The notes: a model not told the origin generated them from the sequence alone. DNA of 64,000 nucleotides from Enterovibrio baiacu (GCF_004120195.1 NZ_SCHN01000008.1:127314-191313); one strand, 5' to 3'; counted from the first letter of the stretch, positions 38,447-49,102 are shown. Translations and numbers: made by a program.

Positions 38447-41400
38447 ATGCGGGCAGTGTCTGACGCAGATTTTAATAACGTTATGAAGCGAAGCCTTTTT
38501 TCATCATCTATCAGCCGTCGTCTCGGCAAAACGCTTGCCGTTACGTCTTTGTTGCTGAGCGTCATTACGACGTTTTCTGTGCAATCGGCGATTCGCATCA
38601 TTGGTCCTCAAGAAGAGGCTCAACCTCAAGCAACGTCTGAACCATTGTCTCGTGCGGCAACGCCGTCGACACGAGGTCGCAGTGCCGTGGGCCCAACTCG
38701 CGATAGCGACACACTGTGGTCCATTGCTTCTCGTTACCAGCCAAACCAGTCTGTCAGTGTGTACCAAACCATTGGTGCCATTTTCCGTCTTAACCCTTCC
38801 GCTTTTGAAGATGCCAATATTCATGGGTTAATGCCGGGCAGCACTTTGGTAATGCCTTCTTTGGCCGAGATCCGTCGTGAGAGCACTGACGACGTGGCAC
38901 AACGTCTTCAAATTGATCAGGCGAGAAAAGAAGCACAGCGCACGGTAGATCGCCGTCCGTTGAGCGAGCAAGTGCCTGCGCCAAAACCAAAAGCCCCAGT
39001 AACACCAACGGTTGCGCCAACGCCAGCACCAGAAACGGCAATGGCAGAAGATAAAAAACCGATGATGGAGGATGCCAAGCCTAAAGAGGCGATGGCTGAC
39101 ACCGAAGGTGCTATGCCTGAGAAAATGGCTGATGCTGGCGAGAAAATGACGCCACCGAAGCCGGACATGGCGGGCATGCAAGATCAGATCAATGAATCTG
39201 ATATGCAGATGGGTAAGTTGGTTGAAAGTAACCACATCCTCAAAATCCGTTTGGCAGAAGTGCAAAACGAATTGTCTGCGCTAAAAGAACAAATGACCGT
39301 TGACCAAGAACTTACGGGTGAAATCAAAGAGTTCTTAGAGGTTCAGCGTGTGCGTCAAGCGCAAATGGAGACCAAAGAGCCTTCATTCCTTGAAACGCTC
39401 ATGAATAGCCCGTTAATGCTAGCAACGGTTGCCATCATTCCTGCTCTTCTCGTGATCGGTGCGGCCGCCTTCATCATCATGCGTCGACGTAAAAATGATG
39501 ACGTTGATGAGCCAGAGGGCTTAGACGGCGACGTACCGGACGACATGAATGTCATCATGGTACCCGAAGTAGAAGACGACACTGATGAATTAGTGCTTGA
39601 AGACGATGAGCTTGAAGTCACGGATGACACCGATGCGGATGATCTCTTCGGCGATGACAGTATGTTTGATTCTGAATTGGACGACATCAATTTGTCTGAT
39701 TCTCTCGAACTGTCCGAAGAGCCTGAAGAATCTGGTGTATCGATTGACGATGAATTTGAAGCAGGTTCAGACATCTCTCTCGATGATGACTTCGATGCGA
39801 GCTCTGAACTTAACGTTGCCGCAAGCAGCGACGACGCTATCGGCCTTGAAGACATGGAGCGTGCGCTCGATGAAATGGCCGATAACGAAGAAAAAGAACT
39901 TAGCCCAGATGAAGCCCTCGCGGCGGCATGGGAACAATCACTGTCTGGCGGTGATGACGGTGATGTGGATGATATCGATGCGTTGCTGAACGCCGAGCAA
40001 TCTGGCGACGCTGGTGCTGAAGAAAACGCTGAAGACACAGCAAGTAGCTCAGACGACATCGTGAGCGATGACGATCTCAACGACGCCTTATTCGACAAGG
40101 TGCTTGAAGATGAACCTGAGGTGGATTTGTCTCAAGACATTGACCTGTCGGATGACGATTCTTCAAGTTCGGATGAAGCGTCAGGCCAAGATGATATCGA
40201 CGATATTTTCAGTGCCAATGAAGCAGCTGGCCAAGACGATATCGACGATATTTTCAGTGCCAACGAAGCTGCTGGCCAAGACGATATCGATGACATTTTC
40301 AGCGCCAATGAGGCAGCGGGCCAAGATGACATCGACGATATTTTGAATGCGACTGAACCATCAGGCCAAGATGATATCGATGATATTCTCGGTGAAACAG
40401 AGACCTTGCTTGATGAGTTGGTTGATGACGTTGACGAAAACGGCGAGGCAATCGTCTCCGATGAGATTGATGACAGTGACGATCTATCAATCCCTTCAGA
40501 TAGGGATGATGTCGACATTTCAGAGTCTGATGCGTTGCTTGATGAATTCCTCAACGGCGACGATGACGAAGATCCATTGGATGAAACCGCACTGCTTGAT
40601 GAATCGGTAGATGCGGATGACCTTCTTGATGACGTGCTGAGTGAAACCGCTGACGATGAAGACGTTGATTTAGGCGAAACCGATGTTTTGCTGGATGAGC
40701 TTTTAGACGACGATGATCTCGATGACGAGAGTGCCGTTCTAGACGCGCTGCCAGAAGACGGTGATGACCTCCTGTCTCTTGATGACGAAGACTTACTCTC
40801 GACGCCTTCTGAGGCGGATGATGCGTCAGCTGACGACCTTTCCTCGTTTGATGATCCGTTAGATATCGATGGGTTGATGGACCCTGTTGCTGATGACGAC
40901 ACAACACCAGAGGATATCGACGAAAAAAAGTCTGAAGAGGCGTTAGATGCTGACACCTTGTCAGCGCTTGATGTGTTGGAAGAATCAAGCGAATTGGAAA
41001 GCGATGAATCGGACGATGAGCTGTCAGCATTGCTGGATGCAGTTTCAGAAGACGCCGCGACGGAAGAAGATACTGATACATCCGCCATTGATATCGACGA
41101 ATTAGACGCGCTGGTTTCTGATGAGATTGAGTCTGATGAGGTTGTTCCAGAAGCGTCTGAGACCGAGATGGATCTGCTTGATGATGTGCTTGAACAGAGC
41201 ATGGACGAAGACACGTCCTCTGACTCTGAAGACACCATTCGTTTCGATGAAGAGGATATCGCAGATCTAACCGCAGCAAATGAGTCTGCTGAACTGGAGG
41301 CAGAGCTTGATGCCTCAGACGACGATTTAGCGCTACTGGATAGCTTGCTTGATGACGTCGATGGCGCTGATGAAATGCAACCAGCTGAAAACGCTGACCC

Positions 41401-42718
41401 TGCTGCTGAATCAGACGGTAATGCCGAGCTTTTGGATGCACCCGTCGCTGATACCGAAAATGACGATGTAGATACCGATGCAGATAATGATGCGCCGTTA
41501 GATCTTTCTGATTTCCCTGAGTATGACGAAGAAGCGGCACTGGCTGACAGTGAGGCGGAAGCGCCAAGCGCTGAGCGTGAATCCATAACACCTGACGCCT
41601 CTCCATCTGATGCAGAGCAAGATGCCTCAGATGATGCGTTCGATTTATCGTCATTGCCCGAGTACACGGAAGAAGATGCCGCTGCTGAGTTCGACGTACC
41701 TTCATCCAATGACGATTTGGATGTACCAACCTCTTCACTTATCGAACAAGCCCTGCGTGGTGATGATGCCGTGGCAGAGAGTGAAAGTAACGTTGGCGAG
41801 GAAGACAGCGCACCGACACCTTCTGACACAGGTGATGCTGACTTGGGTGAATCTGATTTCGGTGCGACAGAAAATCACACCTTAGCCTTCCCGCCTGTTG
41901 ACGCGATCAGCATTGATGATCTGGGTGAGTTTGATGAAGACGATGCGTTAGGTGCCGCGCTAGAAGAGCAAAGAGAGCTGGACGAAGCTGTTCCACCGAA
42001 TAGCCGCAGTGAATTTTCGCAGCCGAGCGCGCCGCAATCTCTGGCTATGGAGATGGACGAGCTTTCTTCGCTTGAAGATGATGCGCATCAGGTCGCCGGC
42101 TTGAACATGGATGCCTTACTCTCTGAGTCGATGGACGATGGTGACTCCGCGGCATTTACTGGTTTCGAGACGGGCAATGATTTAGACACGTTAGAAACGG
42201 AAGATGAAACAAGCTTCGATGCTGACGATCTGTCTTTCCCAGATGATGAGAGCGACATCTGGCAAGCCGAAATGGAGCCGGAGCCTGAACTTGAAACGGA
42301 AGATTGGTCTGAGCAACCTGAAATCCTTGGCGATGATGTCAAAGACATGGATTTGGATGGCGACCTTGAAGGGTTGCTGGAAGACGCCGAAAGTGAGCTG
42401 ATTGAAGAATCTTCATCGGACGATGCTTACATCAGCATTGAAGAGCTCATGAAAGACGATGGCTCGCCACAGGAAGACCCCGATACTGTCCCTATGGACC
42501 TCAATGTCGGCTTAGATGACTTCCCAGATGTGTTGGGTGATATTGAACCTTCAGACGTTGACAGTAGCGGAGAGGCTGCCACAAACATGGATCTTGCCAA
42601 AGCATACTTGGAGATGAACGATGTGGATGGCGCACTTCAATTGCTTGAGAAAGTGATGAGAGGTGATGATGCTGCATTGAAAGCTGAAGCCCAACAGATG
42701 ATTGAGAATTTGAATTAA
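38447..42718 (+). CDS. fimV: FimV/HubP-like polar LysM protein, very large and acidic
   Basis: 1423 residues. Order: signal peptide/N-terminal membrane part (about 20-45), LysM-like domain (TLWSIASRYQPNQSVSVYQTI...MPGSTLVMP), Lys/Pro linker, coiled coil (about 245-300), membrane segment (about 325-345), then about 1000 residues dominated by Asp, Glu and Ser, including five 15-residue repeats, and a C-terminal TPR motif (NMDLAKAYLEMNDVDGALQLLEKVM). In Vibrio the homologue HubP organises the cell pole and anchors ParA-type ATPases such as ParC. ATG 38447 directly abuts AGAGGA; GTG 38456 would have better spacing. Confidence 0.9.
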   Translation: MRAVSDADFNNVMKRSLFSSSISRRLGKTLAVTSLLLSVITTFSVQSAIRIIGPQEEAQPQATSEPLSRAATPSTRGRSAVGPTRDSDTLWSIASRYQPNQSVSVYQTIGAIFRLNPSAFEDANIHGLMPGSTLVMPSLAEIRRESTDDVAQRLQIDQARKEAQRTVDRRPLSEQVPAPKPKAPVTPTVAPTPAPETAMAEDKKPMMEDAKPKEAMADTEGAMPEKMADAGEKMTPPKPDMAGMQDQINESDMQMGKLVESNHILKIRLAEVQNELSALKEQMTVDQELTGEIKEFLEVQRVRQAQMETKEPSFLETLMNSPLMLATVAIIPALLVIGAAAFIIMRRRKNDDVDEPEGLDGDVPDDMNVIMVPEVEDDTDELVLEDDELEVTDDTDADDLFGDDSMFDSELDDINLSDSLELSEEPEESGVSIDDEFEAGSDISLDDDFDASSELNVAASSDDAIGLEDMERALDEMADNEEKELSPDEALAAAWEQSLSGGDDGDVDDIDALLNAEQSGDAGAEENAEDTASSSDDIVSDDDLNDALFDKVLEDEPEVDLSQDIDLSDDDSSSSDEASGQDDIDDIFSANEAAGQDDIDDIFSANEAAGQDDIDDIFSANEAAGQDDIDDILNATEPSGQDDIDDILGETETLLDELVDDVDENGEAIVSDEIDDSDDLSIPSDRDDVDISESDALLDEFLNGDDDEDPLDETALLDESVDADDLLDDVLSETADDEDVDLGETDVLLDELLDDDDLDDESAVLDALPEDGDDLLSLDDEDLLSTPSEADDASADDLSSFDDPLDIDGLMDPVADDDTTPEDIDEKKSEEALDADTLSALDVLEESSELESDESDDELSALLDAVSEDAATEEDTDTSAIDIDELDALVSDEIESDEVVPEASETEMDLLDDVLEQSMDEDTSSDSEDTIRFDEEDIADLTAANESAELEAELDASDDDLALLDSLLDDVDGADEMQPAENADPAAESDGNAELLDAPVADTENDDVDTDADNDAPLDLSDFPEYDEEAALADSEAEAPSAERESITPDASPSDAEQDASDDAFDLSSLPEYTEEDAAAEFDVPSSNDDLDVPTSSLIEQALRGDDAVAESESNVGEEDSAPTPSDTGDADLGESDFGATENHTLAFPPVDAISIDDLGEFDEDDALGAALEEQRELDEAVPPNSRSEFSQPSAPQSLAMEMDELSSLEDDAHQVAGLNMDALLSESMDDGDSAAFTGFETGNDLDTLETEDETSFDADDLSFPDDESDIWQAEMEPEPELETEDWSEQPEILGDDVKDMDLDGDLEGLLEDAESELIEESSSDDAYISIEELMKDDGSPQEDPDTVPMDLNVGLDDFPDVLGDIEPSDVDSSGEAATNMDLAKAYLEMNDVDGALQLLEKVMRGDDAALKAEAQQMIENLN
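40181..40405 (+). repeat. Five tandem 45-bp repeats in fimV
   Basis: Units encode [S/A]GQDDIDDIF/LSANEA variants of 15 residues. The first three are nearly identical; the last two diverge (LNATEP, LGETET). Copy number is likely variable. Confidence 0.95.
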
Positions 42719-42745
42719 ATCTATCCATTTGGCGACGATTGAATA

Positions 42746-42775
42746 AACAAACGGCAGGTAACCCTGCCGTTTTTG
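42746..42775 (+). terminator. fimV terminator
   Basis: ACGGCAGG, loop TAAC, CCTGCCGTTTTT. Confidence 0.85.
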
Positions 42776-42851
42776 CATCTTAAATAGGCGTTCGTTTTTT
42801 CACTGATCTTCGTCAATCGGTCATTGTCGCTGCATATTGGGTGGGTTTGGG

Positions 42852-42857
42852 TATAAT
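42852..42857 (+). promoter_or_regulatory. Probable -10 element of truA promoter
   Basis: TATAAT preceded by TTTGGG, 45 bp before the truA start. No good -35 at 17 bp, so confidence is limited. Confidence 0.4.
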
Positions 42858-42901
42858 GCGCAGCTTGAAATTGATAAATCAGTAACGCAGAGACAGAAAG
42901 A

Positions 42902-43693
42902 ATGAGAATTGCCCTGGGTGTGGAATATGATGGTGCGCAGTACTTCGGCTGGCAGCGACAGCGTGAGGTGCCCAGTGTGCAAGAGCATTTGGAAAAAGCC
43001 CTGTCGAAAATCGCCAATGAGCCGATCGAAGTGCAATGCGCAGGTCGAACCGATGCGGGTGTGCATGGTACAGGTCAAGTGGTGCACTTTGATGTAAATT
43101 GCGACAGACCCATGCGCGCATGGACAATGGGCGTGAATACGCACCTTCCTGACAGCATTGCGGTGCGTTGGGCAAAAGAGGTGCCTGACGAATTTCACGC
43201 ACGTTTCACGGCAACAGCACGCCGCTACCGTTACATTATTTTTAATAACGCATTGCGCCCCGGAATATTGCGACATGGTGTGAGTCACTATCATGGTGAT
43301 CTTGATGAAACACTGATGCATGAAGCGGGGCAATACCTGCTGGGCGAGAATGATTTTACGTCTTTCCGCGCTGCCCAGTGCCAATCCAATTCACCTTGGC
43401 GAAATATTCATCACTTAAATGTGACTCGACAAGGCGCATTCGTGATCATAGATATCAAGGCGAATGCTTTCGTGCATCATATGGTGCGAAATATCACAGG
43501 AAGTTTGATTGCTGTTGGCTTGAAAGAGCAAAAACCTGAATGGGTTAAATGGCTATTGGAAGCAAAAGATCGCAACCTTGCTGCCGCAACGGCAAAAGCA
43601 GAAGGGCTGTACTTGGTTGAAGTGGACTATCCCGCCGAGTATGCTCTGCCTAGTTCTCCAGCGGGCCCGCTGTTTCTTCCTGACTCAAAGTGA
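42902..43693 (+). CDS. truA: tRNA pseudouridine(38-40) synthase TruA
   Basis: 263 residues: [20 protein letters not shown], catalytic aspartate in [18 protein letters not shown], and [19 protein letters not shown]. Modifies U38-40 in the anticodon stem of tRNAs. The gene has its own terminator and is not overlapped with accD. Confidence 0.96.
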   Translation: MRIALGVEYDGAQYFGWQRQREVPSVQEHLEKALSKIANEPIEVQCAGRTDAGVHGTGQVVHFDVNCDRPMRAWTMGVNTHLPDSIAVRWAKEVPDEFHARFTATARRYRYIIFNNALRPGILRHGVSHYHGDLDETLMHEAGQYLLGENDFTSFRAAQCQSNSPWRNIHHLNVTRQGAFVIIDIKANAFVHHMVRNITGSLIAVGLKEQKPEWVKWLLEAKDRNLAAATAKAEGLYLVEVDYPAEYALPSSPAGPLFLPDSK

Positions 43694-43702
43694 TTGTTTT
43701 AT

Positions 43703-43730
43703 AAGGTGTGCCGATGCGCACCTTGTTTTT
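43703..43730 (+). terminator. truA terminator
   Basis: AAGGTGTGC, loop CGAT, GCGCACCTT, then GTTTTT. Confidence 0.8.
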
Positions 43731-44024
43731 AATGTCACGTAATTCACTGAAAAATTGACGTAATTCGTGAAGAGTTACGCCAGATCAGCTTGAATCACAC
43801 AAAGTGGTAGAAATAATACGATGCGTTCACTGTGTGAGAAAGACTAGACAAAAAATAGGTAGTACCAGTTTTTTGTCCAAAGTCTTAACAAGTTGTGTTT
43901 TAATTCTTGGTTGAATTCGTAGAAATCTAGGCCACTTGCCGCTAATACCTGCCCTCGTCATTCAGCACTTTCAAATGCTATAGGGACGCAACGCAGGCAA
44001 GTGCTCCAAATGAAAAGGTCGTTC
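43731..44024 (+). promoter_or_regulatory. Upstream region of accD with direct repeats
   Basis: About 290 bp without a gene. ACGTAATTC occurs at 43737 and again at 43758, two helical turns apart (TCACGTAATTCACTGA and TGACGTAATTCGTGAA), a pattern expected for a regulator bound on one face. A second part is A/T rich (43850-43920) and may hold the promoter. No small ORF supported. Confidence 0.45.
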
Positions 44025-44957
44025 ATGAGCTGGCTTGAAAAAATTCTTACAAAAAGCAACATCGGTTCTTCAAGAAAGGCGTCCATTCCTGAAGGGGTAT
44101 GGACCAAATGTTCATCTTGCGAACAGGTGCTTTACCACGCTGAACTAGAGCGCAACCTTCAGGTGTGTCCTAAGTGTGACCACCACATGCGTATGAGCGG
44201 CCGTCGTCGCCTTGAAACCTTCCTAGATGAAGGTAACCGCGTTGAGTTGGCATCCGATCTTGAACCTAAAGATTTGCTGAAATTCCGCGATTCTAAAAAA
44301 TACAAAGACCGTATTTCTGCTGCGCAGAAGTCGAGCGGTGAGAAAGACGCATTGATCGTGATGAAAGGCGAGCTACTGGGTATGCCAGTGGTGAGCTGTG
44401 CGTTTGAGTTCTCGTTCATGGGCGGTTCAATGGGCGCTGTTGTTGGCGCGCGATTTGTTCGTGCGGTTGAGCAGGCAATTGAAGACAAATGTGGTCTTGT
44501 GTGTTTCTCTGCCAGTGGCGGCGCGCGCATGCAAGAAGCATTGATGTCTCTTATGCAAATGGCAAAAACCAGTGCAGCCCTTGAGCGTCTTTCGAAAGAA
44601 GGTTTACCGTTTATCTCTGTACTGACTGACCCAACGTTCGGTGGTGTGACGGCAAGTTTCGCGATGCTAGGCGACGTGAACATTGGTGAGCCAAAAGCGC
44701 TTATCGGTTTCGCGGGTCAACGTGTAATTGAGCAAACCGTGCGTGAAAAACTTCCTGAAGGTTTCCAGCGTAGTGAGTTTTTGCTTGAGCACGGTGCTAT
44801 CGACATGATTGTTGACCGCCGCGAAATGCGTCAACGCATCGGTGGTATGCTCGCTAAAATGACTGGCCATGAATCCCCATTGGTCGTGTCTGTTGACAAG
44901 CCATTGGAAGGTGAGGTTGTCGAGGCTGAACCGGTTGATGAAAATACCGAACAGTAA
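44025..44957 (+). CDS. accD: Acetyl-CoA carboxylase carboxyltransferase beta subunit
   Basis: Forms malonyl-CoA with AccA. 310 residues from ATG 44025 ([20 protein letters not shown]), matching known AccD; the GTG at 44001 would add eight atypical residues. Zinc ribbon CSSC...CPKC near residues 28-50 and the carboxyltransferase core [20 protein letters not shown] and [16 protein letters not shown]. Followed by a terminator and then folC. Confidence 0.96.
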   Translation: MSWLEKILTKSNIGSSRKASIPEGVWTKCSSCEQVLYHAELERNLQVCPKCDHHMRMSGRRRLETFLDEGNRVELASDLEPKDLLKFRDSKKYKDRISAAQKSSGEKDALIVMKGELLGMPVVSCAFEFSFMGGSMGAVVGARFVRAVEQAIEDKCGLVCFSASGGARMQEALMSLMQMAKTSAALERLSKEGLPFISVLTDPTFGGVTASFAMLGDVNIGEPKALIGFAGQRVIEQTVREKLPEGFQRSEFLLEHGAIDMIVDRREMRQRIGGMLAKMTGHESPLVVSVDKPLEGEVVEAEPVDENTEQ

Positions 44958-45011
44958 ATGGTATTAAGGCAGAAGTACGCTATCGCAGCACAGCTTCAAA
45001 CCTTCACGTCT

Positions 45012-45040
45012 AAAAAGAGCGCCTTATGGCGCTCTTTGTC
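45012..45040 (+). terminator. accD terminator
   Basis: AAAGAGCGCC, loop TTAT, GGCGCTCTTT, then GTCTTTT. Confidence 0.8.
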
Positions 45041-45086
45041 TTTTAGCTGATATGATTGATGTATTACTAGCTGTAGTAGATTACTG

Positions 45087-46355
45087 ATGTCAGAACATAT
45101 TTCACCCAACGCAAACGCACCACTTTCGGAGTGGCTGGCGTATTTAGAAGCACTGCACACCAGTGCGATTGATTTGGGACTAGACCGCGTGTCAGCGGTG
45201 GCACAAAAAGGCCAGCTTACCAAGCCTGCTCCGACCGTGATCACGGTCGCGGGGACAAACGGTAAAGGCTCGACCTGTGCCATCATTGAATCAATATTGC
45301 TGAAAGCAGGCTACAAAACAGGCGTGTACAGTTCACCGCACCTGATTCGTTACAACGAGCGTGTTCGTATTAACGGAAAAGAGCTTGATGATGAGCGTCA
45401 TTCTGAAGCGTTCGCCGCTATTGAAGCACTTCGCGGTGAAACAAGCCTCAGTCTGTTCGAGTTCGGCACGCTTTCCGCGCTTTGGCTATTTCTCGATAAC
45501 CATGTCGATGTTGTGATCCTTGAAGTTGGTCTGGGTGGGCGTTTAGATGCCACCAATGTTGTCGACCACGATGTTTCGGTTATTACCAGCCTAGCCATCG
45601 ATCATGTTGACTGGCTGGGGGATGACATTGAAGTCATTGGATTCGAGAAAGCGGGCATCTTCCGTACCAATAAACCGGCCGTGTGTGGCCAACCTGAGCC
45701 GCCAGCAAGTGTTGCCGCACATGCGGATGACATTGGCGCGCAATTGCATCAAGTGGGTTATCAGTTCGATTATCAAAAAGAAGGCGACGTGTGGCATTGG
45801 CAATGCGGTGCGTTTGATTTGCGTGACCTTCCCGTTCCAAATCTTCCTCTTCCTAATGCAGCAACCGCGTTGATGGCATTGGGCTTATCTGAATTAAACG
45901 TTACCGACGAGCACATTGTTGATGGGCTTGCCTCTGTCAAACTCGCGGGCCGCATGGAGCGCGCTTCTGAGTCGCCATTGGTACTGCTTGATGTGGCGCA
46001 CAATCCACATTCCGCGGCGTACCTTGCAACGCAACTGGCTGAGCTTAAAAAAGGAAGTGACGTTAAGGTGCATGCGGTGGTCGCTATGTTGCACGACAAA
46101 GATATCACGGCCACGCTCGAAGAAATGAAAACGGTGGTTGATGTATGGTATCCCGCATCGTTAAAAGGCCCTCGTGCGGCAACTGCCTCGCAATTGGCTG
46201 AACATTTACCAGAATACGTGACCTGTTTTGATTCACCGACTGCCGCTTTTGAGTCTGCAAAAGCTGCACTTAATGGGGTTTCTGATATGGTGATTGTGTT
46301 TGGTTCCTTTTATACCGTCGGTGAAATCGCCGATCTCCTATCTAAAGCGGAGTAA
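45087..46355 (+). CDS. folC: Dihydrofolate/folylpolyglutamate synthase FolC
   Basis: 422 residues, Mur-ligase family: P-loop VAGTNGKGSTCAIIE, EVGLGGRLDATNVVD, and LLDVAHNPHSAAYL. Makes dihydrofolate and adds glutamates to folates. Only two bases separate it from dedD, so the genes are cotranscribed. Confidence 0.95.
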   Translation: MSEHISPNANAPLSEWLAYLEALHTSAIDLGLDRVSAVAQKGQLTKPAPTVITVAGTNGKGSTCAIIESILLKAGYKTGVYSSPHLIRYNERVRINGKELDDERHSEAFAAIEALRGETSLSLFEFGTLSALWLFLDNHVDVVILEVGLGGRLDATNVVDHDVSVITSLAIDHVDWLGDDIEVIGFEKAGIFRTNKPAVCGQPEPPASVAAHADDIGAQLHQVGYQFDYQKEGDVWHWQCGAFDLRDLPVPNLPLPNAATALMALGLSELNVTDEHIVDGLASVKLAGRMERASESPLVLLDVAHNPHSAAYLATQLAELKKGSDVKVHAVVAMLHDKDITATLEEMKTVVDVWYPASLKGPRAATASQLAEHLPEYVTCFDSPTAAFESAKAALNGVSDMVIVFGSFYTVGEIADLLSKAE

Positions 46356-46357
46356 TT

Positions 46358-46894
46358 GTGGCAACTCAGTTTCAACATCGTTTAGTCGGCACGCTTGTTT
46401 TGGTCTCTCTTGGCGTTATTTTTCTCCCAGACGTCTTTGATGGTGAAAAAGCACATTATCAAGAAAATTACGAAGCGATCCCGCTGCGTGAAGAGTTTGA
46501 TACTGAATTACTCACTGCGCCTATTGAAGCGCCTGAAGATGTTGAAGCCTTCATGCCGCAAGCGCCTGTGACGGTGACCATAGATGAGTCTGAGCCTGCA
46601 CCTGTGGCGCAGGTCGAGGATTCTGCCCCTAAAGCGGGCTATCAGGATTCGGCTTGGATCATCCGTCTTGGCACCTTTAGAAACATAGAAAATGCAAAAA
46701 ACTTGGTTTCAACACTCAGAGGCAAAGGCTACCCCGCACAGCTAATGCCTCGAGATGTGAAGCAAGGTGAGCTCGCACGCGTGGAGGTTGGTCCTAATGT
46801 GTCGAAAGACAAATTAGAGGCAATGACTGCAGATTTGGAGTCTTTGACCGGTTTGAAAGGTCAACTGCTTAGATTTAACCCACTCAACCCTTAA
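46358..46894 (+). CDS. dedD: SPOR-domain cell division protein DedD
   Basis: 178 residues: N-terminal membrane segment (about 8-25, LVGTLVLVSLGVIFLPDVFDG), acidic Pro-rich linker, and C-terminal SPOR domain (WIIRLGTFRNIENAKNLVSTLRGKGYPAQLM) that binds denuded septal glycan. GTG start after the folC stop. Same order as E. coli folC-dedD-cvpA-purF. Confidence 0.93.
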   Translation: MATQFQHRLVGTLVLVSLGVIFLPDVFDGEKAHYQENYEAIPLREEFDTELLTAPIEAPEDVEAFMPQAPVTVTIDESEPAPVAQVEDSAPKAGYQDSAWIIRLGTFRNIENAKNLVSTLRGKGYPAQLMPRDVKQGELARVEVGPNVSKDKLEAMTADLESLTGLKGQLLRFNPLNP

Positions 46895-46908
46895 GAAAAC
46901 GTTTGCGT
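46893..46908. promoter_or_regulatory. PurR operator upstream of cvpA-purF
   Basis: AAGAAAACGTTTGCGT, complement of ACGCAAACGTTTTC, a perfect match to the PurR box. It overlaps the -35 region of a promoter with -10 TAAAAT (46924-46929), a position suited to purine repression. Confidence 0.88.
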
Positions 46909-46958
46909 CGTCATTTTTTCTGTTAAAATGCGCGCGAATCGCTCAGATGAAATAAAGA

Positions 46959-47450
46959 ATGAATTGGATTGATTACGTCATTATCGGAGTGATCGGCTTC
47001 TCAGCATTGATTAGTCTGGTCCGTGGATTTGTGAAAGAAGCACTGTCGTTGGTGATTTGGTTTGGTGCTTTTTTTGTTGCCAGCAATTTTTACCCACAGT
47101 TAGCTGCCCATTTTACGAATATTCAGGATGAAATGATTCGAAACGGGGCTGCAATTGCAGCGTTGTTTATTACCACCTTGATAGTTGGTGCCGTCGTGAA
47201 CTATGTCATTGGACAATTGGTTCAAAAGACTGGCTTGTCAGGAACCGATCGTGTTCTTGGCGTGGTATTTGGAGGGATCCGAGGTGTGCTTATCGTCGCT
47301 GCACTCTTGTTCTTCCTTGATGCTTTCACCAGCCTCTCCGGCGCCAGCGAGTGGAAACAATCACAGTTAATCCCTAAATTTGGGGTAGTGATTGAATGGT
47401 TTTTCTCGTATTTGGAGCAAAGCTCCAGCTTTTTGCCCAAGGTGATTTAG
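46959..47450 (+). CDS. cvpA: Membrane protein CvpA
   Basis: 163 residues with four membrane segments, [20 protein letters not shown]. Required for colicin V production in E. coli and for bile/envelope tolerance in others; molecular role uncertain. It is followed by purF after 32 bp and is under the same PurR site. Confidence 0.94.
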   Translation: MNWIDYVIIGVIGFSALISLVRGFVKEALSLVIWFGAFFVASNFYPQLAAHFTNIQDEMIRNGAAIAALFITTLIVGAVVNYVIGQLVQKTGLSGTDRVLGVVFGGIRGVLIVAALLFFLDAFTSLSGASEWKQSQLIPKFGVVIEWFFSYLEQSSSFLPKVI

Positions 47451-47482
47451 GGCTCCCTCTAGCGTTACAAGGAACTGCAAAC

Positions 47483-49000
47483 ATGTGTGGGATTGTTGGA
47501 ATTGTAGGTGAAACCTCGGTTAATCAGTCGATTTACGATGCGCTAACGGTGCTTCAGCACCGCGGCCAAGATGCTGCGGGCATTGTGACTATCGACGACA
47601 ACCGCTTTCGTCTAAGAAAGGCGAATGGCTTAGTCAAAGATGTTTTCCAACTCAAGCACATGCAGCGCTTGCAAGGAACAGTGGGGATAGGGCATGTGCG
47701 CTATCCCACTGCAGGAAGTTCAAGTGCATCGGAAGCGCAGCCTTTCTATGTGAACTCTCCTTACGGTATTACCCTCGCTCATAACGGAAACCTCACTAAC
47801 GCTAATCAACTTCGTGAATCTCTTTTTGCTCAAGACCGTCGCCACCTAAACACGACATCTGATTCTGAAGTGCTTCTTAACGTACTTGCGCATCAAATTG
47901 ATAAAGCAACGTCGCACCCAGTAACTGAAGATGACGTGTTTAATGCTGTGCGTTCAGTGCATGAGCAGGTGATGGGTGCGTATGCGGTTGTTGCAATGAT
48001 CATTGGTCATGGCCTTATTGGCTTTAGAGACCCTGACGGCATCCGTCCTTTGTGTTTAGGTAAGCGCAAAGTGAATGGGCGTGACGAGTACATGCTGGCT
48101 TCTGAATCCGTTGCACTTGATGCGGTTGGTTTTGATTTCGTGCGCGATGTTGCGCCAGGTGAGGCGGTTTACATCACGCTTGATGGTCAGCTATTCACAC
48201 GCCAATGTGCAGCGACGCCGTCTTTGTCGCCATGTATTTTTGAATTTGTTTACTTTGCTCGCCCTGACTCCTTTATTGATAAGATTTCAGTGTATGCAGC
48301 GCGCGTAAACATGGGTAAAAAGCTGGGTGCAAAAATTCGCCGTGAATGGGAAGATTTAGACATCGATGTGGTCATCCCTATTCCTGAAACGTCTTGTGAT
48401 ATTGCATTGGAAATCGCTCAGGTGTTGGACAAGCCATATCGCCAAGGCTTTGTGAAAAACCGCTATGTTGGGCGTACCTTCATCATGCCGGGGCAGCAAC
48501 AGCGCCGTAAATCGGTTAGACGTAAGCTGAATGCAATCCGTTCTGAGTTCAAAGACAAGTCAGTACTGCTGGTGGATGACTCTATCGTGCGTGGTACGAC
48601 ATCAGAGCAGATCATTGAAATGGCGCGTGAAGCGGGTGCAAAACATGTATACATGGCATCTGCAGCACCTGAAATCCGCTTCCCGAATGTGTATGGCATC
48701 GATATGCCAAGTGCAAACGAGTTGATTGCGCATGGGCGTGAGGTGGACGAAATTGGCAGCATCATTGGTGCTGACGGACTTATCTTCCAAGACTTGTCTG
48801 ATTTGGAAGATGCAGTGCGTGAGGGTAACCCGGATATTCAACAGTTCGAAAGCTCAGTGTTTAGTGGTCACTATGTAACGAAAGACGTGAACCAAGAATA
48901 TTTAGAGTACCTTGAAAGCCTTCGCAACGATGATGCGAAAACAGTTCGCGAGCAGCAGCAAGAACTGGCAAATCTAGAGATTTACAACGAAGAAAGCTAA
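47483..49000 (+). CDS. purF: Amidophosphoribosyltransferase PurF
   Basis: First committed step of purine synthesis. 505 residues from ATG 47483; the second residue is the catalytic Cys (MCGIVGIVG), exposed after Met removal. Glutaminase motifs [11 protein letters not shown] and HNGNLTN; PRPP motif [14 protein letters not shown] longer frame from 47396 would bury the cysteine and is wrong. Confidence 0.97.
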   Translation: MCGIVGIVGETSVNQSIYDALTVLQHRGQDAAGIVTIDDNRFRLRKANGLVKDVFQLKHMQRLQGTVGIGHVRYPTAGSSSASEAQPFYVNSPYGITLAHNGNLTNANQLRESLFAQDRRHLNTTSDSEVLLNVLAHQIDKATSHPVTEDDVFNAVRSVHEQVMGAYAVVAMIIGHGLIGFRDPDGIRPLCLGKRKVNGRDEYMLASESVALDAVGFDFVRDVAPGEAVYITLDGQLFTRQCAATPSLSPCIFEFVYFARPDSFIDKISVYAARVNMGKKLGAKIRREWEDLDIDVVIPIPETSCDIALEIAQVLDKPYRQGFVKNRYVGRTFIMPGQQQRRKSVRRKLNAIRSEFKDKSVLLVDDSIVRGTTSEQIIEMAREAGAKHVYMASAAPEIRFPNVYGIDMPSANELIAHGREVDEIGSIIGADGLIFQDLSDLEDAVREGNPDIQQFESSVFSGHYVTKDVNQEYLEYLESLRNDDAKTVREQQQELANLEIYNEES

Positions 49001-49072
49001 GATCGTTGTTTCGCGAGAGTGGGTCAGTGTTCAAGTGGCCTATAGGCAAAGAGACAACATAGAGACAAAAAG

Positions 49073-49102
49073 AAAAGCGCAGTGAAAACTGCGCTTTTTT
49101 TC
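49073..49102. terminator. Bidirectional terminator after purF
   Basis: AAAAGCGCAGT, loop GAAA, ACTGCGCTTTTTTT. Confidence 0.88.

Noticed and set aside
40181-40405. Regular 45-bp repeats looked at as a possible CRISPR array
   Set aside because: Units are in-frame coding repeats of fimV with no unique spacers and no cas genes nearby.
40132-41829. 565-codon serine-rich frame on the minus strand within fimV
   Set aside because: It is the reverse reading of Asp/Glu/Ser-rich codons of fimV; no start signals and no family resemblance.
47396-47482. Extended start for purF overlapping cvpA
   Set aside because: PurF needs Cys directly after the initiator Met; ATG 47483 gives MCGIVGIVG.
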